A stretch of 64,000 nucleotides of DNA, taken from assembly GCA_035772785.1 (NCBI GenBank), contig JAOCPU010000028.1, positions 124,001-188,000 on the forward strand, read 5' to 3'. The DNA comes from Phlebiopsis flavidoalba (Eukaryota; Basidiomycota; Agaricomycetes; Polyporales; Phanerochaetaceae). The notes beneath the pieces were generated by a model. It saw nothing but the letters and a program-made list of their open reading frames with translations. It was not told where the DNA came from and did no database searches. Made by a program: the position numbers and the translations under genes. The stretch's first letter is position 1. Every line of letters begins with the position of its first letter. Below are positions 1 to 11,867 of this stretch, in pieces.

Positions 1-544
1 TGATAAGCTGGGTATGTTCGCAAATAGCCGCAACGGGAGACAGTCGTCACGTGAGTAGAGGGGAGTAAAAGACGCGTCGCGCATGAGGTGGACGAGGGTG
101 GACCATCGTACGTCCCATTGGTCATCCCGACAGAGCCCGACAGTCGCCGAGGATTGCCATCAATTTCTCACGCCACGTTTGGGCCTCAGCGTCGAGCTCG
201 AGTTTGCTACAATATGCATCGCGATTAAAAGGTTTACTCCCACTTATACTTGCTTTGGCAAAGCAGCGGGAAGAAGATTGATAAAATAAATTTAATTTGG
301 TATTATACTGACAGCGGTCAGCGTGAGTACAATAAAACCGAGCTTTGATCGAACTTGTTATACAGTAGAAATACAAATGTCAAAGGAGAATATCATGAGT
401 CATAAGGGGTTCGCATATATGCATGTGGAGGCATGTGAAAGTCGTTTGCGGCATAGTCTCATAATGTGCCATGACAGCATGTAATCAAAATTAGTGTTAT
501 AACTTCACGCGCGGCCCAGCTGACACTGTTTACATGCCCGCGTC
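1..544. other. no gene recognised
   Basis: Only short overlapping open frames on both strands with no recognisable motif. Probably the region downstream of the minus-strand RBR gene that ends at 545. Confidence 0.5.
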
Positions 545-2325
545 CTACACAACGCACATCCCTACCACTATAATCAGCTTTGAATTCTCCTTAAACGACA
601 TTAAAACACTCACATAAAGCACATTCGTCTTCCGCCCACACGCATCACACACCTGCCGCGCGAGCTCGATCCGCCACTGGTGCTGACACCGATAGTGCCT
701 TACGGTAGTGATCATGTTGTCGACCTGCTGCTCCAGCGCAGTGAGGATGTGGCTGTCCGGCGTGTGGCGCACGTCCTTCGCGCGAACCGTGTCGATGCGC
801 CCTAGCAGCTGGCCCTGTGGGGTGCGTGAGCGGCGGCGCGGGCGGGGAGGGGCGCTCCGGTGGGGCTCGGCGTGTCGCGAGGGTAGGTCTGCCGGGAGCG
901 TGGATCGGCGGGGCGGGCGGCGGCGAGAGGATGGCACACCAGTTGCGTGGTTTGTAGTGCCCATGTCGCTGCTGCGCGCTCGTGTCGGGGTGTGGGAGGG
1001 GAAGAGACCGTACCGCGAGGAGGAGGTGGAGGCGGAGGAGCTGAACTTCGTGAGGTTGGCGGCGGCGGGTGGCGGAGGCCTCGGTTTGCTCGAGACCGGA
1101 GGCGGAGGAGGGGGGTGGTGGCCTAGTTGGCTTAGCAAGAGGCGGAGCCGAGCTTTGAGTCTGGAAAACAGGCTTTGTGGTCGGGGGGTGGCGGCGGGGG
1201 GTGGGAGCCGGGGCTGGGAAGAGGGCTTCTTTGACGGGGAGCCGGGACCGGAGGCGGTGGCGGCCTCCCAGCGGATGACGACGTCGACTGCGAGCCCGAC
1301 CGCTTCGGCACGGCGAGCACAGTCCCTCCTGCCGTCGTGACGACGAAGGGAGGCGCAGATCGTGATAGGACGGGACCCTGCGTAATCATCGGCGCTTTTG
1401 CGCCTTGCAGCGACGGCCTTCTCGGGGGACATCTGGCCTACACGCGCGTGCGTGCCGTGGCCCGTGACCTCGAGCTTGCACCGGCTGCAGGTGAGCATCC
1501 CGCACGCGGGAGTAGGGGGCACCTCAGCACATGAGCACTCTTGCCCTCTGCCCCGAGGAATCGGTGGCAGGTCGGCCGTGCACAGTAAACGCGTTTTGGT
1601 GTGTTGAACTCCACGAGCTTTTCGGCGTAAATCATCGACAGCCGGGTGTCCATGAAAGGCTCAAACGTCGTTTGAGGAATGGCCTGTTGGCAACATCTTG
1701 GGGGAATTGAGAGATGTTTCGTACGCATGTTTGAACGAGGCTGAGAAGGCAGGAGATGTCGTAATAGTGCCCACAGTCAAGACGAACGGATTGCCCAGCA
1801 ACGAGAGATTTGCAGCTTGCACATTCATGCTTTCTCAAGCCAGAGCTGTGGAATCCAATTTAGTCCCGTTTCTCAGGCTTGTTCGATGTACTCACAGAGA
1901 TCGGGCGAAGAAACAAGCCCACACCGCGAACAGAGTCTGAAGGCTGGCGCTTCAACATCTCGCTGCTTGGTTTCTTCATCTTCTTGGCCGGTGGAGGGTC
2001 GTCCCTAATATAGGTCATTTAGGTGCCACAGCGAGTGCGAGAACAAAGACAAGACACACAGCTCCGGGATCCGCGTCCAGCCAGCTGCCTTTGAAAGCGG
2101 TCGCACCAGAGTGGCTGCGGGTTTCTGCCGGACACTGAATCTTGCACCAGTGGCATGATTCGCCTGGAAGTTCGCCACTGTGTGTACGTTGTCGCCAGCG
2201 AGCTTAAGGGCAAGTTTAGCGTTGAGTACGAAGGCCTCTTGGGGCATGTCCCGATATCGCGCGGTGTGCATCATGCTGGGATAGTGGAAAGTCGAGCTCA
2301 AAGTCGTCTGGCGCGTCAGTGCCAA
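545..2325 (-). CDS. RBR-type zinc-finger protein, RING2 not visible
   Basis: Read from 2325 down to 545. A RING1-type block lies at about 1838-1735, with ECASCKSL followed by LDCGHYYDISCL. An IBR block follows: RVYCARPTCHRFLG near 1595-1550, then CGMLTCSRCKLEVTGHGTH near 1505-1450. RBR E3 ligases transfer ubiquitin through a catalytic cysteine in RING2, but no RING2 is visible after the IBR in any frame. Instead there is a long Pro/Ser/Arg-rich stretch (about 1400-800) and a short Cys/His tail with CQHQW and CDACG near 640-690. The RING1-to-IBR join and the middle of the IBR change frame. The N-terminal part (2325-2005) has no recognisable motif and is assigned only by position. A fuller relative lies at 10663-11678. 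This may be a truncated, possibly inactive paralogue or a RING/IBR scaffold. The family call is firm; activity is doubtful. Confidence 0.6.
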
Positions 2326-3335
2326 TCAAACGGGAGAGACCACAGCAAAAGCGTGCGATGCATAGGAATGTGGGGTAGAGATATGAGAAAGCAAATTGCC
2401 GAAGGACCAGCCTTGCGCGAACGATGAGGAATAAAGGAAAGGGTTCTGGTAGGGGTTTTCCCGTGGTTATATCTGTCTATATAGTGAAACACGTGGGACG
2501 GCGCGTTAGTGAGCCCTTCGAGTGCGGGCCTTTCTAGGGCCCAGTAAGTGGCAATCACGGGGACCTGGCAATCTGGCGACGTTTTCAATGAGCCCATCTC
2601 ATAGCAGGCGCACCGGTAAGCATGGAGCCTCAGACCATTGACATGTCGAGCGGCGGAGACTCTTGAAGCTTGAACACGAGTACCCGTTTGACGTCAGACT
2701 AAAATGGCACAGATCTACCACTGCCTCGACCTGGATCCGTGTAGACCGTCTATTCAGCAGACGACCAAAGCGGATATGGGCGATAAACCTACTTGTAATC
2801 AGCGTGTATCACTGCCTGTGTCAGGCCCGACGAAGCATACTTCCCTCGCAATATAAGCCATGCATGAATGCCCTAGATCATCTTCTCGACATCTTGGTGG
2901 ACAGATAGGCGTGGCCCGCGGTTCATGCGTCCGAGAGGAGGCTCGGTCGACTCTCAGGGATTTGCCTGCGAGATGACTGCTTCCGGGCCCGCAGGCCGCA
3001 AGGGCGGACATGCGCGCGACGCGCGCTGCGCAGCACCCCGTCCGGCACGCATCCTGCTCCAACACACCTTGTTCACGTTCCACAACGAGTTTATAGGGCC
3101 GCACGTCGTGCAAGATGAAGGTCAGGACCAAGGTCGCTCGGGCGTGGGAGTCGGGACGGTGCTCTATCGCGCGGCCGGCACTGATGCGGCCGCCGTTGTT
3201 TGGTCTCGCCAAACAGACCGGGCAGCATGCACGGTGACAGACGAGAACAACGGCCAGAAGCCCCAGCATCGTGACTTTTTGCTATTCCCCCGCTTGGGTC
3301 TCTTCCTCGTCTGTCCTTTCTGCCAGTCGTTCGCC
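2326..3335. other. intergenic, probable divergent promoter
   Basis: Lies between the minus-strand RBR gene and the plus-strand GPI-protein gene, so it should contain both promoters. Short open frames on both strands (for example 2799-3269 minus) show no recognisable motif. Confidence 0.45.
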
Positions 3336-4109
3336 ATGTTCTCCTCGCGCTTTACCCTCGCTGCTGTCGTCGCCGCCCTCGCCGCCTCTGTGTCGGCTGA
3401 CAACGTTGGTCTCACGGTCTTGTCCCCTGGCGGTTCCAACCTGTGGTGGGGTGAGTCTGCGCTTTCCCATGGGCATCGTACTGGTCTAAACGTCCTTTCT
3501 TGCAGTGGCGAACTCCATCAACACCCTCTCTTGGACATGCCATTCCTCCACAGTCCAGACATTCACGGTTCTGTACGCAGTCAGGTCTCCGTTCTCACCA
3601 GCATGCTCTGACCGTCGTTCCCACAGCGTCGCCAACTCCAACCAGGCAACTCTCGCTCTCAGCCACAGGCGATTATCGCCATTGAGAACAACTTCGATTG
3701 CTCGAAGACGATTACCCAGCAACAGGAGATCTTCCCGCTGGTACTGGCTACACCATCCAGCTCGCCAACCCCCTGAACAACACCGACGTATGTGCCGCGT
3801 ATCACCAATCATTTCTGGTCTTACAGTGTCTTTCTCCTAGTGTGTATGCTGAGTCACAACCGTTTGAGATCAAGCCCCAGGGCTCTACCTACCCTGATGC
3901 CTCCGCTACGCCTACCGAATCCGGCGCTGCTGCCTCCACCGCCTCTGGCAGCGGCACCAGTGGCTCTGGCTCTGGCACTACCTCGGTCACTGCCCATCCC
4001 GGTGCAGCTGCGCAGTCGAGCTCACCGTCGAGCGGCGCCTCCGGTCTCCAGGGGCTCGCTTGCCGGCGTGTTCGTTGCCGCCGCAGGCGTCTTCGGTCTC
4101 ATGCTCTAA
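3336..4109 (+). CDS. Kre9/Knh1-type GPI-anchored cell-wall protein
   Basis: Small secreted protein of the Ser/Thr-rich GPI-anchored family with a Kre9/Knh1-like N-terminal domain, common in basidiomycetes and thought to act at the cell wall. The ATG at 3336 starts a signal peptide (MFSSRFTLAAVVAALAASVS), followed by the family pattern LTVLSPGG..LWW. Introns: 3451-3505, 3573-3626 and about 3788-3840, all GT-AG. Later blocks are VANSNQATLALS, AIIAIENNFDCSKTITQQ, LPAGTGYTIQLANPLNNTD and YAESQPFEIK. A Ser/Gly/Thr-rich stalk (about 3900-4050) and a hydrophobic tail ending GVFGLML at 4109 fit GPI attachment. These blocks lie in different frames. At least three one-base shifts occur (about 3662, 3722 and 4045), with perhaps one at the last splice site. 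Given conservation of every block, these look more like sequence errors than decay. Confidence 0.8.
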
Positions 4110-4454
4110 AGCCCTCCGTCCTTCTCTCCGTGCAGGACCGGGCAATGTTGTACTCTGCTCTCGAACCCTTTTCCCCCTTGTTTTCTCTAGTTTTCGTATG
4201 CCTTCGTCGTCTCTATGCGGACTTCTGCGGGGTTTGTTGGGCTTTGCTCTTCGTTTCTCTGCTGCTTTGCGTTCGGATTCGGAATGGGTACTCTATCCTG
4301 TAATTACACTCATTTTTAACACGCTCTTTTACAAAACCCGTCGAAGTGTGTGGACGATAAGAGGCTCGAAACCAAATCAAGTCCAAACAGGTTTCTTTGA
4401 AGCTGAAAAAATGAATGAACCATCATAAATCCAAAAATACGGCCTTGACTCTCG

Positions 4455-4538
4455 GTTCCTTGTCGATTAGTGGTTAGATCATCACGTTGTGGTAGTCACA
4501 ATCCCGTGAAGACGGAGGCTCGAATCCTCCCTGGGACA
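4455..4538 (+). tRNA. tRNA-His (GUG) with 11-nt intron
   Basis: The T arm is perfect: GGAGG at 4514-4518 pairs with CCTCC at 4526-4530 around a CTCGAAT loop. The anticodon stem is TCACG (4482-4486) with CGTGA (4505-4509). Between them lie 18 nt, which fits a 7-nt loop with anticodon GTG at 4489-4491 plus an 11-nt intron (4493-4503) after position 37, the canonical tRNA intron site. The intron contains CAC, which can pair with the anticodon as in known pre-tRNAs. The D arm has a 3-bp stem with GG in the loop. The acceptor stem is imperfect: 4455-4461 pairs with 4531-4537 at only five of seven positions. The gene may be partly decayed or contain an error. Confidence 0.62.
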
Positions 4539-4544
4539 TTTTTT
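4539..4544 (+). terminator. RNA polymerase III terminator of tRNA-His
   Basis: A run of six T immediately follows the discriminator base of the tRNA, the normal Pol III stop signal. Confidence 0.55.
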
Positions 4545-6053
4545 GTCTACTCGCCATATTTTTCCTTTTTTTTTACTCTGAGTCTCGAGAGTCGAGGCTC
4601 TCGTCCAAGCTCCGGACTTGCTGCTCAATCGCAAGCTACTCAAGGCTCCCATTCGCTCAGAAACATTTACAACCCACCGGACGTTGTGCCGCCCGCGTGA
4701 TGCGCGCGGCGTTTTAAGTTGATCTCGACACTTCGCCCGGGCCAGCACTTCGCCAACGTCCCACCTTGACGGTCACGATCCCCAAGCATCTCACTCTGGA
4801 ACTCAGGATGGTAAGTTTTAGCTATTTAACATTCTTAGCGTATCGAATGCGTTGACTAGCTTAAATACTCCGTTGGCATTTACAGCACAGCGGTTACCGT
4901 GGCTTGGGGCAGTAGTTTGCCGCGGTGACAGCCAGGCATTCTCGCCTAAATGCGTTTATAAATGATGCAGCGATGTTTGCGCTGCGAGGACCGCCACTTG
5001 TGCGCGCGGATCGGACATCCCATTCGACGACCAGCTTGAGAAGCGAGGCCAGGCTATGGATGCGACTCAGATTCCCGAGGTTCTAAGCCCTTCCTCCTTT
5101 GCACTTTCGCTACGGCCGCACTATCAAGCCAATCCGCGATAGGATTTGTCTATAATGCGTATGCACAAATATAGGTGAGTGTATGTAAATTCTGTTCCCT
5201 TTTCTCTTAGCTCCTAGTCGTGTGGGCTGCCATTTGACGATTTCCGAGGGCGATTTCATCGGACGTGGCAAGACAACCCATCTCAATTGACTTCGGTCGC
5301 TGTCAGGCTTTGAGCAGAACGCCACATATTCTCACTCGCCCCGCTTTGAACAGCACCGTACGCCGATATGTTAAAACATTCATCACAGAAGTGCCACCGG
5401 AGATTCGAACAGAGACGCGGGCAGAAAAAGAGGGTGGCTGTCGCGACACTCGAGGCTTGTGATCTCTCTCGTCGAGTACGCCACAAGTACTGTCTTCCAT
5501 CCAGAGTGCGTTTCTGTTCTGCTTTCCCCATATGTTCTATTTTCTTCCCTCGAGATCGCCTTTATTCAACAGGGCGTATCTTGTTATACGCTACGTGGTG
5601 ATGCGGCGCGGTCATCCGTGACGCGTGACGGCTTAAGTTGCAGTGGACTTCGCCAATATGTCAACACATTCTCGCAGCTGACCGCGATGCAACGTCGCGA
5701 ATGGGACGTCTAGGAGAGCACCGATACACCGGTGTGGCTATATAAACGCAACTGTGCCGATCGACGGTTCTTCAGCCCAGCTCGAAACGACCCACAACGG
5801 ATTACAAGTGCATATCCCCGTCGTTTTGAAGGACACGTACTCAATTTATTTATTTTTGCAGAGGCTCAACCGCTTACTGTCTCGCTCTCGGAGTCTCACT
5901 CGAAATATCCCTCTTTTTCAGCTCAATTGTGAGAGTGTCCATATGGCGTGTATTACCACCTCCGAACAAATTGATTTGTTCTGCGGCAATCTTTGTAGCA
6001 TTCTGGTTTTCAACACTCTTTATTGTACCAGTGACCCACCCAGCACACGCGCG
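4545..6053. other. no gene recognised
   Basis: Short open frames on both strands without recognisable motifs. The last few hundred bases should include the promoter of the long plus-strand gene starting near 6.05-6.15 kb. Confidence 0.4.
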
Positions 6054-9000
6054 ATGGCCACTGAAAAGTCCGTCTTCACCTGCACACAACTTTACGCTAG
6101 GCTAACGGTGCTCTCTCACCAGCTCTCGAGGCCCTAACACGGCACGTCTTTACCGGTAAGAGCCGCGGCTCTTGCACGCGGTGCTGGCGCTTCTCGAGGC
6201 GCGGCGCAGAAGGCGGAGGGCTGGAAGCGAGAGGTCGCCCTCATCCAGGAGAAAGAGAATCTCGGGAGTAGCTGGATGCCCACTCTTGTCGACCCGAAAC
6301 GAAGAAGCCGCGGCCGGACCGGGTGTCCAGTTTGTTTCAACTTCGCCGACCCTCGCGAGGAACGATGGATCACCCTCGACGGGCCTGAGCTCAAGGAGTT
6401 CAAGGACTACCTCGACGGCCGCTTTGCCGCGGTCAAGAACTCGTACGACTTCCAAGGCGGTGTGTTCACGCCCAAGGATGCGGAAGAGCCGGATGGGGAC
6501 GCCCTAGACTGTAGACGGTCTCAACGCGATGTTCATTGCTCAGGCGTTGATCGACCACTTCACCGGCCAGGACGACGACCCGGGCAGCGGCATCTCGAAC
6601 GCGAGCCTCGCCAAAGATCTCCAAATTCAGGCATACATCAACTTCGCGCAGTACGGAGCCACTGCGGTAGGCGACGTGACGAGGCTCGTGGATCTCGTTC
6701 GCGACCTCATCGTCAGCGACGACGCGGCCCTTTCTACGCTTGCGTCCGTTACCGGTGCCTATCGGTCTCGTCACGGGACGTTGCTATGGGGTCATGTTCA
6801 GCGGCGCGGCCGTTGTGTTGGACGCGCTCGAAGTCAGCGAAGCGAGGAATGGCTTGGATAAGGCCGTCTATGGGACAGCGCTCCCGCTTTCGATTCAGCC
6901 ACCTTCCTGACCACCCTCGGCACCACGGGCGCTGGGCTGGTGGGAGCGTCGAGCGTGGCTGCCGTCTTGGGCGGCGCAACTGTGCTGCTCACCGGGATCG
7001 GCATCGGAGTTGGAGCACTTGTACAAGCATTTGGCGAAATCGCGGAGCACGCCGAGGCGGTGGGCAAGTACTTCGGGGACGTGAACGCTTGCCTACCATG
7101 CCGGGGGCTACACGTACGACGACAAGGACAAGATTCTCACGCCGCTCTTTGGCGCCGTTATCAAGGAAGTCGACGAGGATGGCCATGTCGAGTACGATAG
7201 TCAGTATCTTTACCGCACTCACCATGGACCGACGGGCTCGGGGAGGATACACTACTTCTTCTGGGCGGGCGACTTCCCCTCGGTCGTCAACGATATAAGA
7301 CGCAAGCCATCAATGTCCGCGAGGGTATCGGAGCCCCTTCTAGTGACGTCCTTCCCAATTCTACCGATTTATACGACTTTGGTGCTACCGAGCACACCGA
7401 AGTCCTACATCAACTACGGCTGGCAGATCTTGCCTGGCGCCACTACTCGAGGTGACTATGGTTTCGACATTCTCCGCAAGCTCGAGCAGGACGAGCGATT
7501 CGACTACGACTTCTATATTTTCCCGAGCGAGTACATCGTCAACTCCGTTACCCATGAGTACGTCGCTACATCCGTCGCGGTCAAGCTCGGTAGCCGCGCC
7601 GTGCGTCTTCCAGGCCCCTAAACTCGACGCCTCGCTGCAAGGCTATCTGGATTATGCGTTGGAAGGAGCAGAGGGAGAGTATGTTGTTGGCCTCGCGCCC
7701 GGAGTCACCTTTTCCCTCTCGTCGACTAGCGCGACCCGCTGGATCATAGACCCTCGGCTCCTCGACGACGCTACGATCACCGTATCGGGGGACGTCCTCT
7801 CGGTTGGAGGGGTGAAGCTCACCTTTTCGGATCGCAACTTCGCGGCCGTTCTGTGGTTACTACCAAGGACTCTGAAGTCCTGCGGGTAGACTTTGAGCAT
7901 AGCACCTCAACCGTCGTTCAAGAAGACGCTTCGAAGTACCCCGGCGGGGGTCCAGGCCTCCTCGCTCATCTTGACGACCTCAACGCCAAACACCAGCTCC
8001 AGGGTTCCTTTGTCGTTGTAGAGAATTACACGTCACCCTCGGGAGAAGCTGTCGGCCGCGCATACTACTACGACGTCTCGAAGAAATGCTTCCTGTTCAC
8101 CTCAGGCGCCCCCATTGACTTGACCAAGGATGCAAGGCCAGTTGCGTACGGCGACCAGAACGACGTCTGGTTCTCCGATTCTATTGCTACGATTTGGCGG
8201 GTGGACATTGCCACAGGTGTCTGCTCTGCGCATTACAATGGGTTCTACCCCTCTCCCAACCGGACGCTCATGCGCGTGTGGCAAGAAAGTGAGCCTTGAC
8301 CTAAATAATATCGTGTGCGTTTCCGGACTAATCGCATTACAGATGGATATGTTCATGCCGTTTTCCGCCACCAGCTGAATGGAGATGTGTTTGGCGAGCT
8401 CGGTTTATGTGTTGGAAGCGGATAGCATGAGGCTCGTCAGCATCGTCGGCGGTCCTCAGCTGCTATCTCAGCTTGGCCAATCGGACGAGTGGAGTGGCCC
8501 GCTCGAGAGTCTCCTCGAGGACTACGTCGACAACTCTGCTTCGACCGCTTCACCTCGCGGACGCCTTGCCTGGAAAGAGTATCAAAGCCAGTATCACGGC
8601 CGATCAGGGTTTGGTCTCCGTGTTTGTGTGGGGAGTCCGAGAAGGATTCCTCTCGCTATTGGATTCGCCTGCACGATCGCGCGGTCATCAAATCGCCACC
8701 CTCCCCTCCCAAGGACATCGTCTTTGCTTGGCACGATCCTCTCGCCTCACGGCGACCAAGAGGAATTCTGCTTCTATTCCCCCGAGATGCAGACGATCCA
8801 ACTCCAGAAACGGGACGATTCCGCCACGGCGGAGCTGAACACAGCGACCATTCCAGAAGCGTTTGGGAAGCTGGTGAAGGTCCTTGGTATAAATGGGGGG
8901 CTCTCTGTCGTTACGGACGCAGGCTACGTCCTTCGGCTGGTCGTATAACGGTGCTCTCCTGCTCGAAGCAGTTACGGAAGAGTGGTTCAAGCAGTACCCA

Positions 9001-10257
9001 GCGCGCGTAACATCGGGTTCGTGGTGGACGACGCTCAAGGACTTTGCGGGCAGCCACGGTACGACCACGGTCTCTGTCCTCGGCCTACACGACACCAGCT
9101 CCTCCGACACCCCTCCCCCCGTCGTCCCTGCCTGGCTTCATAATGGGAGGCTAATCATGGGTGCGAAACGCTTCTACGGCTCACAGATCGGTATTGCTGG
9201 AATTGCCGCGGACGGACGGGGAGCATGGCTGTTCGAGAAGGACGAGGGGGGCCAAGGGCACTTGTACGCTCAACCTCTTCTCGAAGAGAGCGCGATGGAA
9301 GGGACGTTCTCGGGACACTCCCCGAAACGACATGACGGGTACTATCCCCGACGCCCGTACCAGTCCCTCGAAGGTCAGCCGTTCAAGGCGATAGCCTCTG
9401 TCAACAATGCTCTGCAATACACGACTACCCGACGGTGTTGTTCTTCGTATCGTCTCGCCGACCGACGTCTCTTTGTACGGGGTGGACGGGACTTGGCAAC
9501 AGGCACACTCCGTGAACCTGGAGCGCGACCTGGGCGAGCTGGCGAAGCGGTGGTCTCAACGGAGACATCCTGACTTTGCTGGAAGGCGCGCCGGGCTGGT
9601 ACATTGTATCCGCCGCCAAACTACTCTACTCTCAAGACGTTGACGCGATGGGAGGACAGACCACAGTGGCTCGGACTCGACGCCGCCTCCGACCGCCTCA
9701 CCGGCTATGTCTACCTCACAGCCCCCACGGTGTTTATGCTTCCCGTGCTCGTGGGACAAGACTCGATGCAGAACCCCCGGACCGCGTGGAGATGGTCGTC
9801 CGCTCCTGTGAGAACCTCCTCGTCGTAAAGTTCCCGCTCCCGACGCCCTGTCAACCACCATTGTGCCCCTGCAAGGCGTCCAGTAAACGTCACACTCGGC
9901 CAGTTCGTGGCAGCTGGCGGGCGGCGGCGAACAGCCAGGATACGTCTGCATCATCCCCCCCGATGCGAGCTGGAAGCACTACACCGAGACTGCCGTGGAA
10001 TGGCGAGGCGAAGGGACCATTCGGGTGGACGCCACTGAACCGGGGGACATGGCGCATTTTTACCGCGAAGAAGGCCGGCGACGACCTGTCCATTGTTGAC
10101 GCTGGGAACGCACACACGCTCACGATCCGCAAGGCCTATGGTGGCGACCCTGCGCATGGGAAGCTGAAGATCAGGCTCCGAGGCCATCAACTTCGAGTTC
10201 AGTGTTGAGACGGTTCTGAAGGAACAGGGAGATGTGGCAGGACGACAAAAAACTTGA
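6054..10257 (+). CDS. TcdA/TcdB pore-forming-domain-like protein (frame-disrupted)
   Basis: A coding region of about 4.2 kb read across all three plus frames. Its middle resembles the pore-forming/translocation domain of large clostridial toxins and relatives (Pfam TcdA_TcdB_pore family) in the order of its blocks. A glycine/alanine-rich hydrophobic stretch (about 6905-7060) is followed by an acidic DDKILTPL block (about 7115-7145). A Gly-Ser-Gly/aromatic block comes next (about 7225-7290), then a Tyr/Trp and Asp-rich block (about 7405-7600), then a beta-rich WIIDP-type repeat region (about 7625-7850). In bacteria this domain inserts into endosomal membranes. No glucosyltransferase, protease or C-terminal repeat region was recognised. 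A 54-nt GT-AG intron at 8289-8342 restores continuity. More than ten frame changes occur between 6510 and 10200, so the locus is either a pseudogene or poorly sequenced; no reconstruction is offered. The start is uncertain: ATG at 6054 is the upstream limit, and coding is open by about 6150. The likely stop is at 10255-10257. The assignment is by pattern only. Confidence 0.5.
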
Positions 10258-10662
10258 CTATCTTCCTGATCTTATGCTGAAGAATATTGCTGGTCGTTCG
10301 AAACAGTACTAGTCAGCGCAGCTCGTAGGTCAGAAGGCGTAATGTAGGTTTCCACTTCCCACGCATGGTATTACATGCGTATAGGCTAACACCAACAGTT
10401 TTAGACTCCTCGAAATATTCGTCCCTCTTCTGCACGCCTTTCTTTAACACCGCTCCGTGACTTTGCTGATGGCCCCATGGATTAGTGCATGTCCGGAATG
10501 TTACTTGTACGATATGCGAACCTAGTCACTCAATTTGCACTAGTTTCGCCACCATGAACTTAACCTGACAGCCTGCGCCCGCAGCTTACCGATGCGATAT
10601 AATCGTGAAATATGACACGCTCTTCTCCCTCTCATTGCGAGTAACTTTGAGGAGTGCTAACC
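10258..10662. other. intergenic
   Basis: No recognisable gene. Contains the 3' flank of the pore-like gene and the promoter of the following RBR gene. Confidence 0.45.
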
Positions 10663-11678
10663 ATGAATAGGGTCGACAACGACGAGCTTGAAGGCGAGAT
10701 GAGAGCATCAGCCGCGGAAACAGTCCAAGTGCGCAAGGTAATGTGAGTCCAATGTCAAGGCGAACAGCATCCTCACATCGTAGCTCTATAGCAAAGACAG
10801 CGAGACAATGAGAAAGTTAGCTAGCATCCCGTTCGTCTGGTGGATAAGTACCGTTATCCAACACATCCAATCGCGGCTTATATCCTGGTCGGGACTCGAG
10901 AACTACGACACGAACCTAGAATTCATCTCTTCCGAGTACGTTCAGCGTAAATACCTGTGGCAGCTTTCAATGAAACTTTCTCACAGCCCAAATTGCTCCT
11001 GAATGCGCTTCATGCAAAGACCTCGTCTCAGGCCCCGCCCTCCGCACACGTTGCGGCCACATCTACGACGTGCGCTGCCTCACCACCCTCGTCGACACCT
11101 CCTGCCGCTCCGAGGCCCTTTTCCCACCCCGCTGCTGCAACCTACCCTTACCACTCATCACCACCGCCGCCCCACTCCTCCCCCACACGCTCGCCGCCCG
11201 CTACCACGAGCTCGCACACGAATACAGCACCCCACGCCGCGTCTACTGCGCCGCCGCGCGCTGCAGCCGCTTCCTCGGCGCACGCGCGCGCCCAGAGCAC
11301 CCACATTCGGCACCCGCGGGCTGCGCTGCACGGACGCCCGCTGCGCGACGCGCACCTGTGCGCACTGCGGCGGCGCCCGTGATCGGTGCGCCGGGCGCGC
11401 ATGTGTGCATGGTAGACGCCGCGGATGTGGGCGTGTTGGCGCTCGCGCGGCGGGAGGGCTGGCGGCGGCGGTGTGCGCGCTGTGGGCGGGTTGTTGAGCT
11501 TGTGGGCGGGTGCTTCCATGTTGTGTGTGTGTGTGGCGCGGAGTGGTGTTATTTGTGCGGGGCGCGGGAGTGTCGGTGTCCGAGGAACGAGGAGGAGAGG
11601 CGGTTGAGGGCGGCGCAGGGGCGTGTGGCGCCAGGGAAGAGACGGAATCTGCTGAAAGAGGCTTCTGGTAAGGTGTAA
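10663..11678 (+). CDS. RBR-type E3 ubiquitin ligase
   Basis: RING-between-RING ligases take ubiquitin from an E2 onto a RING2 cysteine and pass it to substrate. RING1 begins at 11001 (ECASCKDL, then RCGHIYDVRCL), directly after a likely 51-nt intron (10936-10986). The IBR starts RVYCAAARCSRFLG at 11238. RING2 begins at 11472 (CARCG...GGCFHVVCVC...CYLCG), and its catalytic cysteine is at 11511-11513. The second half of the IBR (TRTCAHCGGARD) is in another frame between about 11310 and 11395, so two compensating shifts replace part of the IBR. The stop is TAA at 11676. The proposed start ATG at 10663 and upstream exons (10663-10737, 10794-10935) are tentative, because no N-terminal motif is recognisable. 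The C-terminal half is very GC-rich. Confidence 0.72.
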
Positions 11679-11867
11679 ACAGAGGGTGTGGGACTTGCAG
11701 GTAGAGAGCGCTGAGCGAACAAAGGGCTAAAGAGCTGGTGAACTACTTAGAGGAAGGGCTTCCGTCGGTACCACGACACATAATAACAAATTTTCGCATG
11801 TTCAATCTAATACTAATACACGTGTCACGGAATACAACAACAGCAGCCCCACTCACTCATCGCGAGT

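Noticed and set aside
5380..5440. tRNA-like T loop (GTTCGAATC) on the minus strand
   Set aside because: The flanking bases do not form a 5-bp T stem, and no acceptor or anticodon stem could be matched.
6054..10257. Bacterial contamination as explanation for the pore-like gene
   Set aside because: It carries a GT-AG intron of typical local size, and fungal genes flank it on both sides.
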